From: Streptomyces coeruleorubidus
Lineage (GTDB): Bacteria > Actinomycetota > Actinomycetes > Streptomycetales > Streptomycetaceae
NCBI RefSeq assembly: GCF_028885415.1
Contig: NZ_CP118527.1
Span: forward strand, 1,240,001 to 1,304,000
Direction: 5' to 3'
DNA: 64,000 nucleotides
In this document: in pieces, positions 24,852 to 33,048 of the stretch
How the letters are laid out: each line of letters opens with the position of its first letter
Position numbering within the stretch: the stretch's first letter is position 1
The notes under the pieces: model-generated
Seen by the model: only the letters and a program-made list of their open reading frames with translations
The model's database searches: none
What the model was told of the DNA's origin: nothing
Translations under genes and position numbers: made by a program

Positions 24852-25632
24852 GGCAGGTCGTCCTCGCAGAATCGTGCGGCCGCGGCGGACGGCCGGGCGT
24901 CCCGCCCGGTCGCATCCGGTCAGCAGGTTTGATCGTCATCCAGAGCGGCGGCCGAGTCAGGTCCGATCAGGCCTTCGGGCCGCCATGGGTGGGTCGAGAG
25001 GGTCACTTGGCCGGGGTGGGCTGCCGGCGCTCGCCGACTTGTGGTCGGTTCGGGCGCCGCGCCACGCCCCTGGAACGGGTCACGAGATGCCGGGGCACGT
25101 CGAATCACTCTGTCACAGCCACGTGATGCTAACGATAGCACTCACGGACTTCGACACGTCAAGAGCGCGACGTACGACGGGTCCCCGACGCCTCGCGGCA
25201 CGGCCCGCCCAGAAGAGATGAACCCGGCCACCACGGGAAAACAAGGACCGTCGAAGAAATCCGTCGCCGACGTCTTGACGCGCCACGGACTTCCCTTCAT
25301 GGTTCTGGCAACGCCGACCGTGTGAGCCGATAAACGGCCGCACGAGGTCCGGCTGTCGAAGACGCCACAGCCACGGACGTCCCCGACGGGCGACCGGCTG
25401 AGTTCCGCATGCGGCATGCGACCGCGCGGCAGCCCCTCGCCCCTTTCCTCCAGTCGGCGGCCGCATCGCCGTCGCCGACCAGACCGAGTCCGTGTTCAGC
25501 TCACCGCTTCTCGTCTTCCCGTTTCCCGTGTCCGCTTCTTGTCTCACCGCTTCTCGTCGTCGCCCGTACGGCCCCGTACCGGTGATGCGTCCGCCGCGGC
25601 CTGCCGCGGCCCATTCCTCCTCAGGAGCCGCA
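24852..25632. other. 781-bp divergent intergenic region
   Basis: This long gap separates the leftward dehydrogenase operon from the rightward MFS gene. The only ordered element I can support is the LacI-type box at 25127-25140. A run of CTT/CGT-rich sequence from 25490 to 25560 precedes the MFS ribosome site. An open frame from 25492 into the MFS gene is leader sequence, not an N-terminal extension. Confidence 0.5.
25127..25140. promoter_or_regulatory. LacI-type operator box 1 of the catabolic regulon
   Basis: TGCTAACGATAGCA, with arms TGCTA/TAGCA. It lies between the dehydrogenase operon and the MFS gene and is one of five related boxes around the LacI gene at 27959. Confidence 0.75.
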
Positions 25633-26904
25633 ATGACTCACGCAGCACAAGTCGACACCAGTGCAGTGCCCGCCGACGGCACTCTTCAGGAAAGCACCCG
25701 TCCGCCCATTTCCCGGGCCATGGTCGGGGTGGGCTTCCTGTTGATCGTCCTCTCCTACATGGTCAACGCGATGGACCGCCAGGTCTTCCCTCCCCTGCTG
25801 CCCAAAATCCGTGAGGAGTACGGGTTCTCCCTGGAGCAGGGCGGGCTGCTGGCGACCAACTTCACCCTCGGCATGGCGCTGGCCGGCCTGCCCGCGGGTT
25901 ACCTCCTTGACCGTTTCCGCCGCAAGACGATCTTGCTGTCCAGCATCGTGATCTACTCCCTGGGCACGATGGCCACGCCGCTGGCCACCGGTTTCGCCGA
26001 CATGACCCTGTACCGGGTCGTCTCAGGCTTCGGTGAGGGCATGCAGTCCGCCGCCATCTTCGCGGCGATGGGCGCCTTCTTCGCCCACCGGCGCGGCCTC
26101 GCCTTCGGCATCATCGGCGTGGGCTACTCCGTCGGCGTGTTCATCGCCCCGCTCATCGGCGTCCATCTCACGGGCCTGCACGGCACCTGGCACTCGCCCT
26201 TCTACCTGTTCGGCACGGCAGGCCTGCTGATCGCCGCCGCCTCCCTGTTCCTCGTGCAGGCCGGTCTGACCGAGCACTCCACCGAGAAGGCCGTCTCGAC
26301 CAGGACCTACGACCACGTGCCGGCCTCCGCCTACAACCGCAACACCATCGCCCTGACCGTCCACGCCGTCGTCAGCGGCGTGGCCATCTACGGGTTCCTC
26401 GGGCTCTACCCGACGTACCTCATCACGTCGCTGCACTACTCCGCCGAGCAGGCCGCACTGGCCATGAGCTTCCTCGGCTTCGGTGGCATGTCGGCCATTC
26501 TCGGCGGCTGGCTCGGCGACCGGGTCAACCAGCGCAACCTGCTGATCCTCAGCCTGCTGGCCGTCTCCGCCATCAGCGTGTGCGTCTACGAGACGCAGGC
26601 CTCAGTGGGCCTGCAGTGCGTGTTCGCCTTCCTCATGGGCGCGTTCGGGCTGGGCTTCATCTACCCCAACACGAACAGCGCGATGCAGCGGGCTGTCCGT
26701 CCCGGGCAGATCGGACGCGCCTCGGGCCTCTTCGTCACGAGCTACTACGGGCCGGCGGCATTCTCGGGATTGCTCTTCGCCGCCTTCGTGGACTCCTACG
26801 GCTGGAGCCAGGCGGGTCTGCTCCAGGTCACGTTCCTCCCGCTGGTGGGCGTCGCCGCCCTGGTCTTCGTCCGTCCCGCACTGTTCAACAACGCGGTCCG
26901 CTGA
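25633..26904 (+). CDS. MFS transporter
   Basis: 423 residues from ATG 25633, with AGGAG 8 nt upstream. Twelve membrane segments are likely, starting MVGVGFLLIVLSYMVNAMDR. The MFS signature GYLLDRFRRK lies between segments 2 and 3, and a repeat-like GGWLGDRVNQR between 8 and 9. The AMDRQVFPPLLPKIREEYGFS opening resembles anion/cation symporters for organic acids and sugar acids. It probably imports the substrate of the LacI-controlled catabolic genes around it. Confidence 0.87.
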   Translation: MTHAAQVDTSAVPADGTLQESTRPPISRAMVGVGFLLIVLSYMVNAMDRQVFPPLLPKIREEYGFSLEQGGLLATNFTLGMALAGLPAGYLLDRFRRKTILLSSIVIYSLGTMATPLATGFADMTLYRVVSGFGEGMQSAAIFAAMGAFFAHRRGLAFGIIGVGYSVGVFIAPLIGVHLTGLHGTWHSPFYLFGTAGLLIAAASLFLVQAGLTEHSTEKAVSTRTYDHVPASAYNRNTIALTVHAVVSGVAIYGFLGLYPTYLITSLHYSAEQAALAMSFLGFGGMSAILGGWLGDRVNQRNLLILSLLAVSAISVCVYETQASVGLQCVFAFLMGAFGLGFIYPNTNSAMQRAVRPGQIGRASGLFVTSYYGPAAFSGLLFAAFVDSYGWSQAGLLQVTFLPLVGVAALVFVRPALFNNAVR

Positions 26905-26927
26905 CGAGCACACCGTCGGCACACCAA

Positions 26928-26962
26928 GGGGCCTGCCCACCGCCGAGCGGTGGGCAGGCCCC
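26928..26962. terminator. bidirectional terminator between MFS and FAH genes
   Basis: A perfect 16-bp stem (26928-26943 with 26947-26962) with a 3-nt loop sits between two converging genes and can serve both. Confidence 0.85.
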
Positions 26963-26993
26963 GTTGGGACGGAAGCCGACGGGCGTCCGCCGG

Positions 26994-27773
26994 TCAACGA
27001 CTTTCGGCCACGACCGGATTGCGCAGGACGCCGATGCCCTCGATCTCGACCTCCACCTCGTCTCCGGGGCGGATCGGCCCGACGCCTGACGGCGTGCCCG
27101 TCATGATGACGTCCCCGGGCAGCAGCGTCAGGTGGCGGCTGAGGTAGCCGACGAGGTCCGGAACCGGGAGCAGCAGGTCGGCCGTGGTCGCAGACTGCAT
27201 GACCGTGCCGTTCACACGGGTCGTCAGGGACAGTCCCGAAGGGTCGAGTTCGGTCGCGATGGCCGGCCCGAGCGGGGCAAAGGTGTCCTGGCCCTTCCCG
27301 ATCAGAAGCGTTCCGTAGGTGCTTTCCTTGCGCTGGACGATGCGGTCGCTGACGTCATTCCCGCACGTATAGCCGAGGATGTACTCATGAGCCTCCGAGG
27401 GTTTCACATGGCGGGCTTTCTTTCCGATGATGACCACCAACTCGCCTTCGAAATGGATCAGTTCACCGTCCGCCGGATACACGATTGCATCCCCCGGTCC
27501 CACAACGGCCGTGCTCGGCTTCATGAAGCAGACCGGAACTTCGGGAATCTCACGGTCGGTTTCGTCGACATGTGAGGCGTAGTTGTAGGCGAACCCGAAA
27601 ATCCGGGGTTGGTCGACCGGCGGGAGAATGACGACGTCGCCGACCTGGTCTACGTATCCCGTAGGGGACAACCCGGTGAAGGGATCACCCTCGAATCTCG
27701 CGATCCTCACGCCACCGGATTCGAGTTCTCCGTAATGACGCACGCCGCCGACGGCATACCTGACGATCCGCAC
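26994..27773 (-). CDS. fumarylacetoacetate-hydrolase-family protein
   Basis: 259 residues from GTG 27773, chosen for GGAGG 6 nt upstream. The FAH core is intact: FAYNYASHVDE, CFMKPSTAVVGPGDAIVYP, HFEGELVVIIGKKA (metal-binding Glu), GYTCGNDVSDR (metal Asp), GKGQDTFAPLGP, and VMTGTPSGVGPIRPGD as IMTGTPSGVGP. Members hydrolyse acylpyruvates or hydrate/decarboxylate 2-oxo-acids, typically after aromatic ring cleavage. Combined with the extradiol dioxygenase at 31421, a lower-pathway role in ring-fission product breakdown fits. LacI-type box 2 lies 54 bp upstream. Confidence 0.85.
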   Translation of the reverse strand: MRIVRYAVGGVRHYGELESGGVRIARFEGDPFTGLSPTGYVDQVGDVVILPPVDQPRIFGFAYNYASHVDETDREIPEVPVCFMKPSTAVVGPGDAIVYPADGELIHFEGELVVIIGKKARHVKPSEAHEYILGYTCGNDVSDRIVQRKESTYGTLLIGKGQDTFAPLGPAIATELDPSGLSLTTRVNGTVMQSATTADLLLPVPDLVGYLSRHLTLLPGDVIMTGTPSGVGPIRPGDEVEVEIEGIGVLRNPVVAESR

Positions 27774-27826
27774 GGAAAACCTCCGCAACTAGGCAGCCGC
27801 GGGCGGCTGCACGACCCATCCAGCAG

Positions 27827-27840
27827 TGCTAACGTTAGCA
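27827..27840. promoter_or_regulatory. LacI-type operator box 2
   Basis: TGCTAACGTTAGCA is a perfect 14-bp palindrome, 54 bp before the FAH-family start. It is the most symmetric member of the five-box set. Confidence 0.8.
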
Positions 27841-27898
27841 TAAGGCAGTGATCATTCCGGACTCCCCCCCTCCCGCCGACCATGGAGGGCAACGGCAG

Positions 27899-27912
27899 TG
27901 CTATCGTTGGCA
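27899..27912. promoter_or_regulatory. LacI-type operator box 3 (autoregulatory)
   Basis: TGCTATCGTTGGCA lies 47 bp before the LacI start at 27959 and differs from the palindrome at two positions. Its location suggests autoregulation. Confidence 0.7.
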
Positions 27913-27958
27913 CACGGAATGTGACGGCACGGGACAGTCAGTCGAGGGGATTCCTTAC

Positions 27959-28990
27959 GTGATCACGACCAGGGACATCGCCGAGCGCCTCGGAGTCTCC
28001 GTGTCGACGGTGGGACGGGCGCTCGCCGACGATCCACGCATCAGCGAGGAGACCAAGTTCCGGGTGCGGCAGGCCGCTTCCGAGATGGGGTACGTCGGCA
28101 ACCGCGCGGCCCGGATGATGCGCGGAGCGTCCAGCAACGTGGTCGCGCTGGTCATCCCGGACATCCGCAACAGCTTCTACTCGACGATCGCGCACGAGCT
28201 GTCCAAGAACATGGAGGCCCAGGGCTTCCAGCTGATGCTCTCGGAGACGGACGACGACCGGACGGCGGAACTGCGCCACCTGCGGGAGCTGTCCGCGAAC
28301 CGCGTGGCGGGCGTCATCATCGTGCCCACCGCGCGCCCGCACAGCGAGTCCGTCAAACTCCTGCGGGCACTACCGCACTTGCAGCTGCTGCGCAGGCACC
28401 AGTCGCTCGGCTCCCAGTGGTTCGGCGTGGACGACCACGAGGCGCTGCGTCAGGCCACGGCCCACCTGGTGGCACAGGGCCACACCCGGATCGCCTACCT
28501 CGGCGGTCCCGAGGAGCTGCCCACGGGCGCGGAGCGTCTGCGCGGCTTCCGCACCGCCCTGCGCGAGGGCCGGCTGCAGGAGGCGGCGGGGCGCGCTGAG
28601 CTGGGACCGCCGTCATCGGTCGCCCACGGCCGCGAAACGGTACGCCGGCTGCTGAAGGGGCCGGATGCGCCCACCGCGCTCGTGCTGGGATCGATCCAGC
28701 TCACCCTCGGCGTCCTGGAGGAGTTGTCCCGGCAGGGCGTCAAGGTGCCCGAGGAGCTGTCCGTGGTCGGGTTCGGGGACGAGCCCGGGTTCTCCTGGTG
28801 GGGTCCCGGACTCACCACGATCGGCCTGCCCATCCAGGAGATGGCCACAGGCTGCGCGCTGTGGATGATGCGGCGCCTCAAGACCAAACCGAGCAACGAC
28901 GGCCCGTACACGTCGGTCTCTCCAGGGTCACTGGTCCTGCGCGGCAGCACGGCACCCCCTGGCGGAAAGACTCCGTCCACGTCCGCCTGA
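27959..28990 (+). CDS. LacI-family regulator of the catabolic regulon
   Basis: 343 residues from GTG 27959, with GAGGGGA 8 nt upstream; a longer frame from 27848 would start upstream of the box at 27899. Headpiece TTRDIAERLGVSVSTVGRALADDPRISEETK, hinge GYVGNRAARMMRGASSNVVALVIPDI, then a sensor domain (STIAHELSKNMEAQGFQLMLSETD, HLVAQGHTRIAYLGG, TALVLGSIQLTLGVLEEL, VVGFGDEPGFSWWGPGLTTI). It sits at the centre of five TGCTAWCGWTAGCA-like boxes and is the obvious candidate to bind them. The effector is unknown. Confidence 0.9.
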   Translation: MITTRDIAERLGVSVSTVGRALADDPRISEETKFRVRQAASEMGYVGNRAARMMRGASSNVVALVIPDIRNSFYSTIAHELSKNMEAQGFQLMLSETDDDRTAELRHLRELSANRVAGVIIVPTARPHSESVKLLRALPHLQLLRRHQSLGSQWFGVDDHEALRQATAHLVAQGHTRIAYLGGPEELPTGAERLRGFRTALREGRLQEAAGRAELGPPSSVAHGRETVRRLLKGPDAPTALVLGSIQLTLGVLEELSRQGVKVPEELSVVGFGDEPGFSWWGPGLTTIGLPIQEMATGCALWMMRRLKTKPSNDGPYTSVSPGSLVLRGSTAPPGGKTPSTSA

Positions 28991-29037
28991 GTCAGGGGGG
29001 ACCCGCATGCGCGGGGACCTCGTCCACCACAGCGAAA

Positions 29038-29066
29038 GGCGCCCGGAGCAATGCGCTCCGGGCGCC
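29038..29066. terminator. bidirectional terminator between LacI and FMN-reductase genes
   Basis: A perfect 12-bp stem (29038-29049 with 29055-29066, 5-nt loop), extended by A:T pairs outside, between converging genes. Confidence 0.85.
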
Positions 29067-29086
29067 TTCCCGTTCCCGCCACCGGG

Positions 29087-29680
29087 TCAGTACGTCCCAC
29101 TGCGCAGCCGACGCATTACGGCAGCGGTGCGCACGAGCTCGTCGAGCATCTGCTCGGCGGCGGCCTCATGGATCTTGCCGGGCCGGAACGCACCGTCCTC
29201 GACGCGTTCGCTGACGAACGGAATGCTCACGGTCGGACCGATCGGCAGCATCCGCAGGTTGGCCACGACTTGCTTGGCCATCTGCACTGCGCGGGTGCCC
29301 GCCGAGACACCTCCGTAGCTGACGAACGCGGCCGGCTTGTGCTGCCACTCGACGACGAGGAAGTCCCACGCGTTCTTCAGGGGAGCCGGGAAACCTCCGT
29401 TGTATTCCGGGGTGACGAACACGAACGCGTCCGAGGCGTCGACGATCCGGCTCCATGCGCGGGTGTGGCTCTTCGTGTACGTCCGCAGAGCGGGCGGATG
29501 CGGCTCGTCGAAGAACGGCAGAGCGAGTTCTTGCAGGTCGACCAGGTGCGACTCGAACTGCTCGCACTCCGCGACCCGGGAGGTGAACCAGTCCGCGACG
29601 GACCTGCCCACGCGTCCGGGACGAGTGCTGGCCACCACCGTGGTGAGGGTCATGGGTGCCACAGAGGGCTCGGGTGTCAT
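29087..29680 (-). CDS. NADPH-dependent FMN reductase
   Basis: 197 residues of the flavodoxin-like ChrR/ArsH/SsuE superfamily. The phosphate-binding loop is VVASTRPGRVGRSVADW. The flavin contact block is FVFVTPEYNGGFPAPLKNAWDFL, and the nucleotide-side block is KPAAFVSYGGVSAGTRAVQMAKQV. It uses NAD(P)H to reduce FMN or a quinone. ATG 29680 is preferred; ATG 29653 is the alternative. LacI-type box 4 lies 130 bp upstream, so it is probably part of the regulon, supplying reduced flavin or removing quinones formed from catechols. Confidence 0.87.
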   Translation of the reverse strand: MTPEPSVAPMTLTTVVASTRPGRVGRSVADWFTSRVAECEQFESHLVDLQELALPFFDEPHPPALRTYTKSHTRAWSRIVDASDAFVFVTPEYNGGFPAPLKNAWDFLVVEWQHKPAAFVSYGGVSAGTRAVQMAKQVVANLRMLPIGPTVSIPFVSERVEDGAFRPGKIHEAAAEQMLDELVRTAAVMRRLRSGTY

Positions 29681-29809
29681 GTCGGCTCGCTTTCCTGTCG
29701 GCCGCGATCGGGCCCGGCGAACCCACGCTGCCCGTGCTGTCCGTCCGTCCAGGCAACGCGGGCTCGCCGGAGTTCTTGCCGCAGCGTCACAAGTCACGCG
29801 AGCGGACTA

Positions 29810-29823
29810 TGCGAACGATAGCA
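29810..29823. promoter_or_regulatory. LacI-type operator box 4
   Basis: TGCGAACGATAGCA, one mismatch to box 1, in the divergent region upstream of the FMN reductase. Confidence 0.68.
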
Positions 29824-29921
29824 CAAGCTCGTCCACGGCATGGATGACGGAAACAGGCAACACAACAGCCCACCGCAACAGCTTTCACCCTTGACAGAAC
29901 CATCGACACTTCCCACCATTG

Positions 29922-29935
29922 CGCTATCGTTAGCA
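29922..29935. promoter_or_regulatory. LacI-type operator box 5
   Basis: CGCTATCGTTAGCA lies 115 bp before the enolase-like gene. It matches the palindrome but for two positions. Boxes 4 and 5 together frame the divergent promoter region 29681-30049. Confidence 0.68.
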
Positions 29936-30049
29936 CTACGAGAGCCGGGTTCTCATACGCCTCCGGCTGCGCGGACGGCCGCCCCCTGATGACAGGCACA
30001 GGCACCGCTCGGCGCCCCGATCGTCCGAACTCCGAAAGGTTGCACCGCC

Positions 30050-31360
30050 ATGACAGACGCGCGGATCGCCAAGCTCCACGGCCGCAGGGTGTGGGACTCA
30101 CGCGGGCGGCCGACCGTGGAGGTCGAGGTCCATCTCGCAAGCGGCGCGACCGGCCGGGCCATCGCACCGGCGGGCGCGTCGACGGGCCGGGGAGAGGCGC
30201 TCGACCTGCGCGACGGCGGCAGCAGCTTCGGCGGACTCGACGTGCACCGTGCGGTCGGCTCCGTGAACCAGGAGATCGCACCCGCCCTCCTGACCCGCGA
30301 CGCGACCGACCAGGAGGCCGTCGACCGGCTCCTGGTGGACCTCGACGGCACCCCCGACCGCAGCCGTCTCGGCGGCAACGCGATCGTGGCCACGTCCATG
30401 GCGGTACTGCACGCCGCCGCCGCGTCCGCGGGCGTACCGCTGTGGCAGCATCTGGCCGGCGGACGACCGGTCCGCATCCCCCTGCCGGAGATCCAGATCT
30501 TCGGCGGCGGCGCCCATGCGGACCGTCGCGTCGACGTCCAGGACTTCATGGTGATGTGCCCCGCGGCCGGCAGCTTCTCCGATGCGCTGGACTGGACCGC
30601 GGAGATCTACCGGGCGGCCGGAGGCCTGATGCGCAAGGCCGGAAAGGCGCAGGGTGTAGCCGACGAGGGCGGCTTCTGGCCCGCGTTCGGCTCCAACGAG
30701 GAGGCGCTCGAGACGCTGACCCGGGCGATCGAGGCCGCGGGCTTCGCGCCCTCGACGCAGGTCGGCATCTCGCTGGACGTGGCAGCCTCGCAGTTCGGCA
30801 GCGGCGGTCGGTACACGCTGGCCCTGGACGACCGTACGCTGGACACCGCCGCGCTGATCGACATGCTGGGCGACTGGATCGAGCAGTATCCGATCCTGTC
30901 CGTCGAGGACCCCGTGGGTGAGGACGACACCGACGGCATGGTGGAGTTCACCCGGCGCCACGGCCACCGCTGCCAGGTGATCGGCGACGACTACCTGGTC
31001 ACGAACGCCAAGCGGGTGGAGGCGGCGGCCACCGGCGGGGCGGCGAACGCCGTCCTCGTCAAGCCGAACCAGGCCGGCACGGTCACGGAGGCGTTCCAGG
31101 CCCTGCGCGCCGGGAAGGACGCCGGCTTCGGCACCATCGTCTCGGCCCGGTCCGGTGAGACCGAGGACATCACCATCGCGCATCTCAGCGTCGGCTGGGA
31201 TGCCGGCCAGCTGAAGGTGGGCTCGTTCACCCGCTCCGAGCGCATGGCCAAGTGGAACGAGGTGCTGCGTATCGAGGAGTCCCTCGGCGAATCCGCGGAA
31301 TTCAGCGGATGGTCCGCCTTCACATTCCCCGAATCCGGGCCCTCCACAGCCAAGCCGTAA
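30050..31360 (+). CDS. enolase paralogue with altered active site
   Basis: 436 residues, aligned with enolase over its full length. Kept are the loop AGASTG (Ser44), His156 in GGAHAD, the base/acid pair Glu206 (ADEGGF) and Lys338 (VLVKPNQAGT), metal ligands Asp243, Glu286 and Asp313, and Lys389. Changed: the family's His of SHRSGET is Ala366 (SARSGET) and the QEF glutamate is Asp165. That His contacts the substrate in glycolytic enolase, so normal 2-phosphoglycerate turnover is doubtful. It starts a rightward set with an extradiol dioxygenase, CMD protein and dehydrogenase, and LacI box 5 precedes it. It is probably a dehydratase or lyase for a different, perhaps phosphorylated, acid. The housekeeping enolase should be elsewhere. 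Confidence 0.88.
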   Translation: MTDARIAKLHGRRVWDSRGRPTVEVEVHLASGATGRAIAPAGASTGRGEALDLRDGGSSFGGLDVHRAVGSVNQEIAPALLTRDATDQEAVDRLLVDLDGTPDRSRLGGNAIVATSMAVLHAAAASAGVPLWQHLAGGRPVRIPLPEIQIFGGGAHADRRVDVQDFMVMCPAAGSFSDALDWTAEIYRAAGGLMRKAGKAQGVADEGGFWPAFGSNEEALETLTRAIEAAGFAPSTQVGISLDVAASQFGSGGRYTLALDDRTLDTAALIDMLGDWIEQYPILSVEDPVGEDDTDGMVEFTRRHGHRCQVIGDDYLVTNAKRVEAAATGGAANAVLVKPNQAGTVTEAFQALRAGKDAGFGTIVSARSGETEDITIAHLSVGWDAGQLKVGSFTRSERMAKWNEVLRIEESLGESAEFSGWSAFTFPESGPSTAKP

Positions 31361-31420
31361 AAACACCCCGAAGTATTACAGTCACCGAAATACAGAGCCG
31401 ATCGGAGCACGGAGACCAGC

Positions 31421-32425
31421 ATGCTGCCACCCGTCAATATGCGCCCGAGTTTCAACATCACCCGCTCCAGCCATGTCCGGCTCACCGTCGCCGACCTGGC
31501 CGAGAGCCGGAACTTCTACGCGAGGGCGCTGGGGCTCGTCGTCAGCGACGAGGACGACCGCACCTGCCACCTGCGCGGCCTGGCCGAGGCCTGCCACCAC
31601 AGTCTCGTCCTGGAGCTCGACGAGGAGGGCGCGGGCGCGTGCAGGAGGATCGGCTTCAGGGTGCTCTTCGACGAAGACCTCGATCTCGCATACGCCTGGT
31701 TCCGTGAGCGCGGCCTGCCCGCCGAGTGGGTCGACGCCCCGTACCAGGGCCGCACCCTGCACGTCAGCGACCCCATCGGCACGCCGCTCGAACTGTGCGC
31801 CCACATGGAGACCAGGCCGCGGCTGCACATCGACTTCGCTCGGTACAAGGGCGCCCACGCTCAGCGTCTGGATCACTTCCAGACCTTCGCGCCGGACACC
31901 TACGAACTGACCGCCTTCTACGGCGAACTCGGCTTCCGCAACTCGGAGTACCTGGAGCACGGCGACAAGCTGCTGGGCGCCTTCATGTACCGCAAGGGCA
32001 CCTGCCTGGACCTCGCGATCGTCGAGAACACCGGGCCCGCCCTGCACCACTTCGCCTACACCGTCTCCGAGAGCCGCGACATCTTCTCCGCCTGCGACTG
32101 GGCAGGCATCCTCGGATACGGCGACGGCGTGGAGCGGGGCCCGGGACGGCACGGTCCGGGCGGGATGCTCTTCGCCTACCTCCGGGACCCCGACGGGCAC
32201 CGGGTGGAGGTCTTCAACAGCCATTACCAGACGATCGACACCGAGATCGAGCCCGTGCGCTGGGACGCGGCATCGCTGAGCACCAACGCGCGCTGGGGCC
32301 TGCCGGCCCTGGAGAAGTGGTACTTCGAGGCGTCGCCCTTCGTCGGCGTACCGCAGATCCCGCCGGCCGAGCCGCCGAAACCGATGTCGCTGGAGCGGTT
32401 CCTGCTCGAGCAGCCCCTCCCCTGA
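31421..32425 (+). CDS. type I extradiol ring-cleavage dioxygenase (VOC fold)
   Basis: 334 residues with two VOC domains, like homoprotocatechuate and catechol 2,3-dioxygenases. The iron ligands fit the family triad: His152 (RLDHFQTF), His210 (ALHHFAYTV) and Glu263 (DGHRVEVF), with the same spacing as in the actinobacterial homoprotocatechuate enzymes (155/214/267). The N-terminal domain starts RSSHVRLTVADLAESRNFYARALG and lacks a metal set, as usual. It opens a catechol ring next to one hydroxyl using O2 and Fe(II) or Mn(II). The C-terminal ~50 residues form the lid tail typical of this subgroup. The exact catechol is unknown. Confidence 0.88.
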   Translation: MLPPVNMRPSFNITRSSHVRLTVADLAESRNFYARALGLVVSDEDDRTCHLRGLAEACHHSLVLELDEEGAGACRRIGFRVLFDEDLDLAYAWFRERGLPAEWVDAPYQGRTLHVSDPIGTPLELCAHMETRPRLHIDFARYKGAHAQRLDHFQTFAPDTYELTAFYGELGFRNSEYLEHGDKLLGAFMYRKGTCLDLAIVENTGPALHHFAYTVSESRDIFSACDWAGILGYGDGVERGPGRHGPGGMLFAYLRDPDGHRVEVFNSHYQTIDTEIEPVRWDAASLSTNARWGLPALEKWYFEASPFVGVPQIPPAEPPKPMSLERFLLEQPLP

Positions 32426-32456
32426 CCTTCCGTCCACCCCGCCCCAAGGAGACGTC

Positions 32457-33008
32457 ATGGCACGAGTTCCCTACCTGCGCCGCGAGGACGCGGACGAGTC
32501 GCTGAAGCCGCTCTACGACCGGCTGGAGACCGAACGCAAGGTACCGACGGCGAACATCTTCCTCGCCCTCACCAACGCGCCCACCCAGCTGGACGCCTTC
32601 CTGACCTACGCCGACTCACTGCGGGCCGCCGACCTCAGCCCCAAGTTGCGCGAGCTGGCGATCCTGACCGTGGGTCACGCCACCCGGTCCGCGTACGAGG
32701 TCGCACACCACCAGTCGCACGGTCTCAAGGCCGGGCTCACCGAGGAACAGCTCGCGGCGGTGGCCGACTTCGAGTCGGCCGACCTGTTCGACGAGACGGA
32801 GAAGGCGGTCATGCGCCTCGCCAGGGAGTCCACGCTCCAGGTCGACGTCTCGGCGGAGACGTGGCGTGCCGCCGCCGCGCACCTGACGGACCGGCAGATG
32901 GTCGAACTGTCGTTGTCCATCGCCTGGTACAACTCCGGCGTCCGGATCATGGGTCTGCTGGACATCGACCTCGAAGACAATTACCCGAATCCTTTCCCGA
33001 ATTCGTAG
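32457..33008 (+). CDS. carboxymuconolactone-decarboxylase-family protein
   Basis: 183 residues from ATG 32457 with AAGGAG upstream. All-alpha CMD/AhpD-like fold: TNAPTQLDAFLTYADSL, LSPKLRELAILTVGHATRSAYEVAHHQSHGLKAGLTEEQL, VMRLARESTL and ADRQMVELSLSIAWYN-like TDRQMVELSLSIAWYNSGVR. The CxxC of AhpD peroxidases is absent (YEVAHH instead), as in the decarboxylase-like members. It probably acts on a ring-cleavage product or lactone. It lies 31 bp after the dioxygenase in the same operon. Confidence 0.82.
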   Translation: MARVPYLRREDADESLKPLYDRLETERKVPTANIFLALTNAPTQLDAFLTYADSLRAADLSPKLRELAILTVGHATRSAYEVAHHQSHGLKAGLTEEQLAAVADFESADLFDETEKAVMRLARESTLQVDVSAETWRAAAAHLTDRQMVELSLSIAWYNSGVRIMGLLDIDLEDNYPNPFPNS

Positions 33009-33048
33009 CTCTCGGCACCCTACCGCCCCTCAATTCCGGAGTTTTTCA

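Noticed and set aside
25492..25632. N-terminal extension of the MFS transporter
   Set aside because: Sequence is Ser/Arg/Pro-rich leader; AGGAG precedes ATG 25633 and the membrane protein starts normally there.
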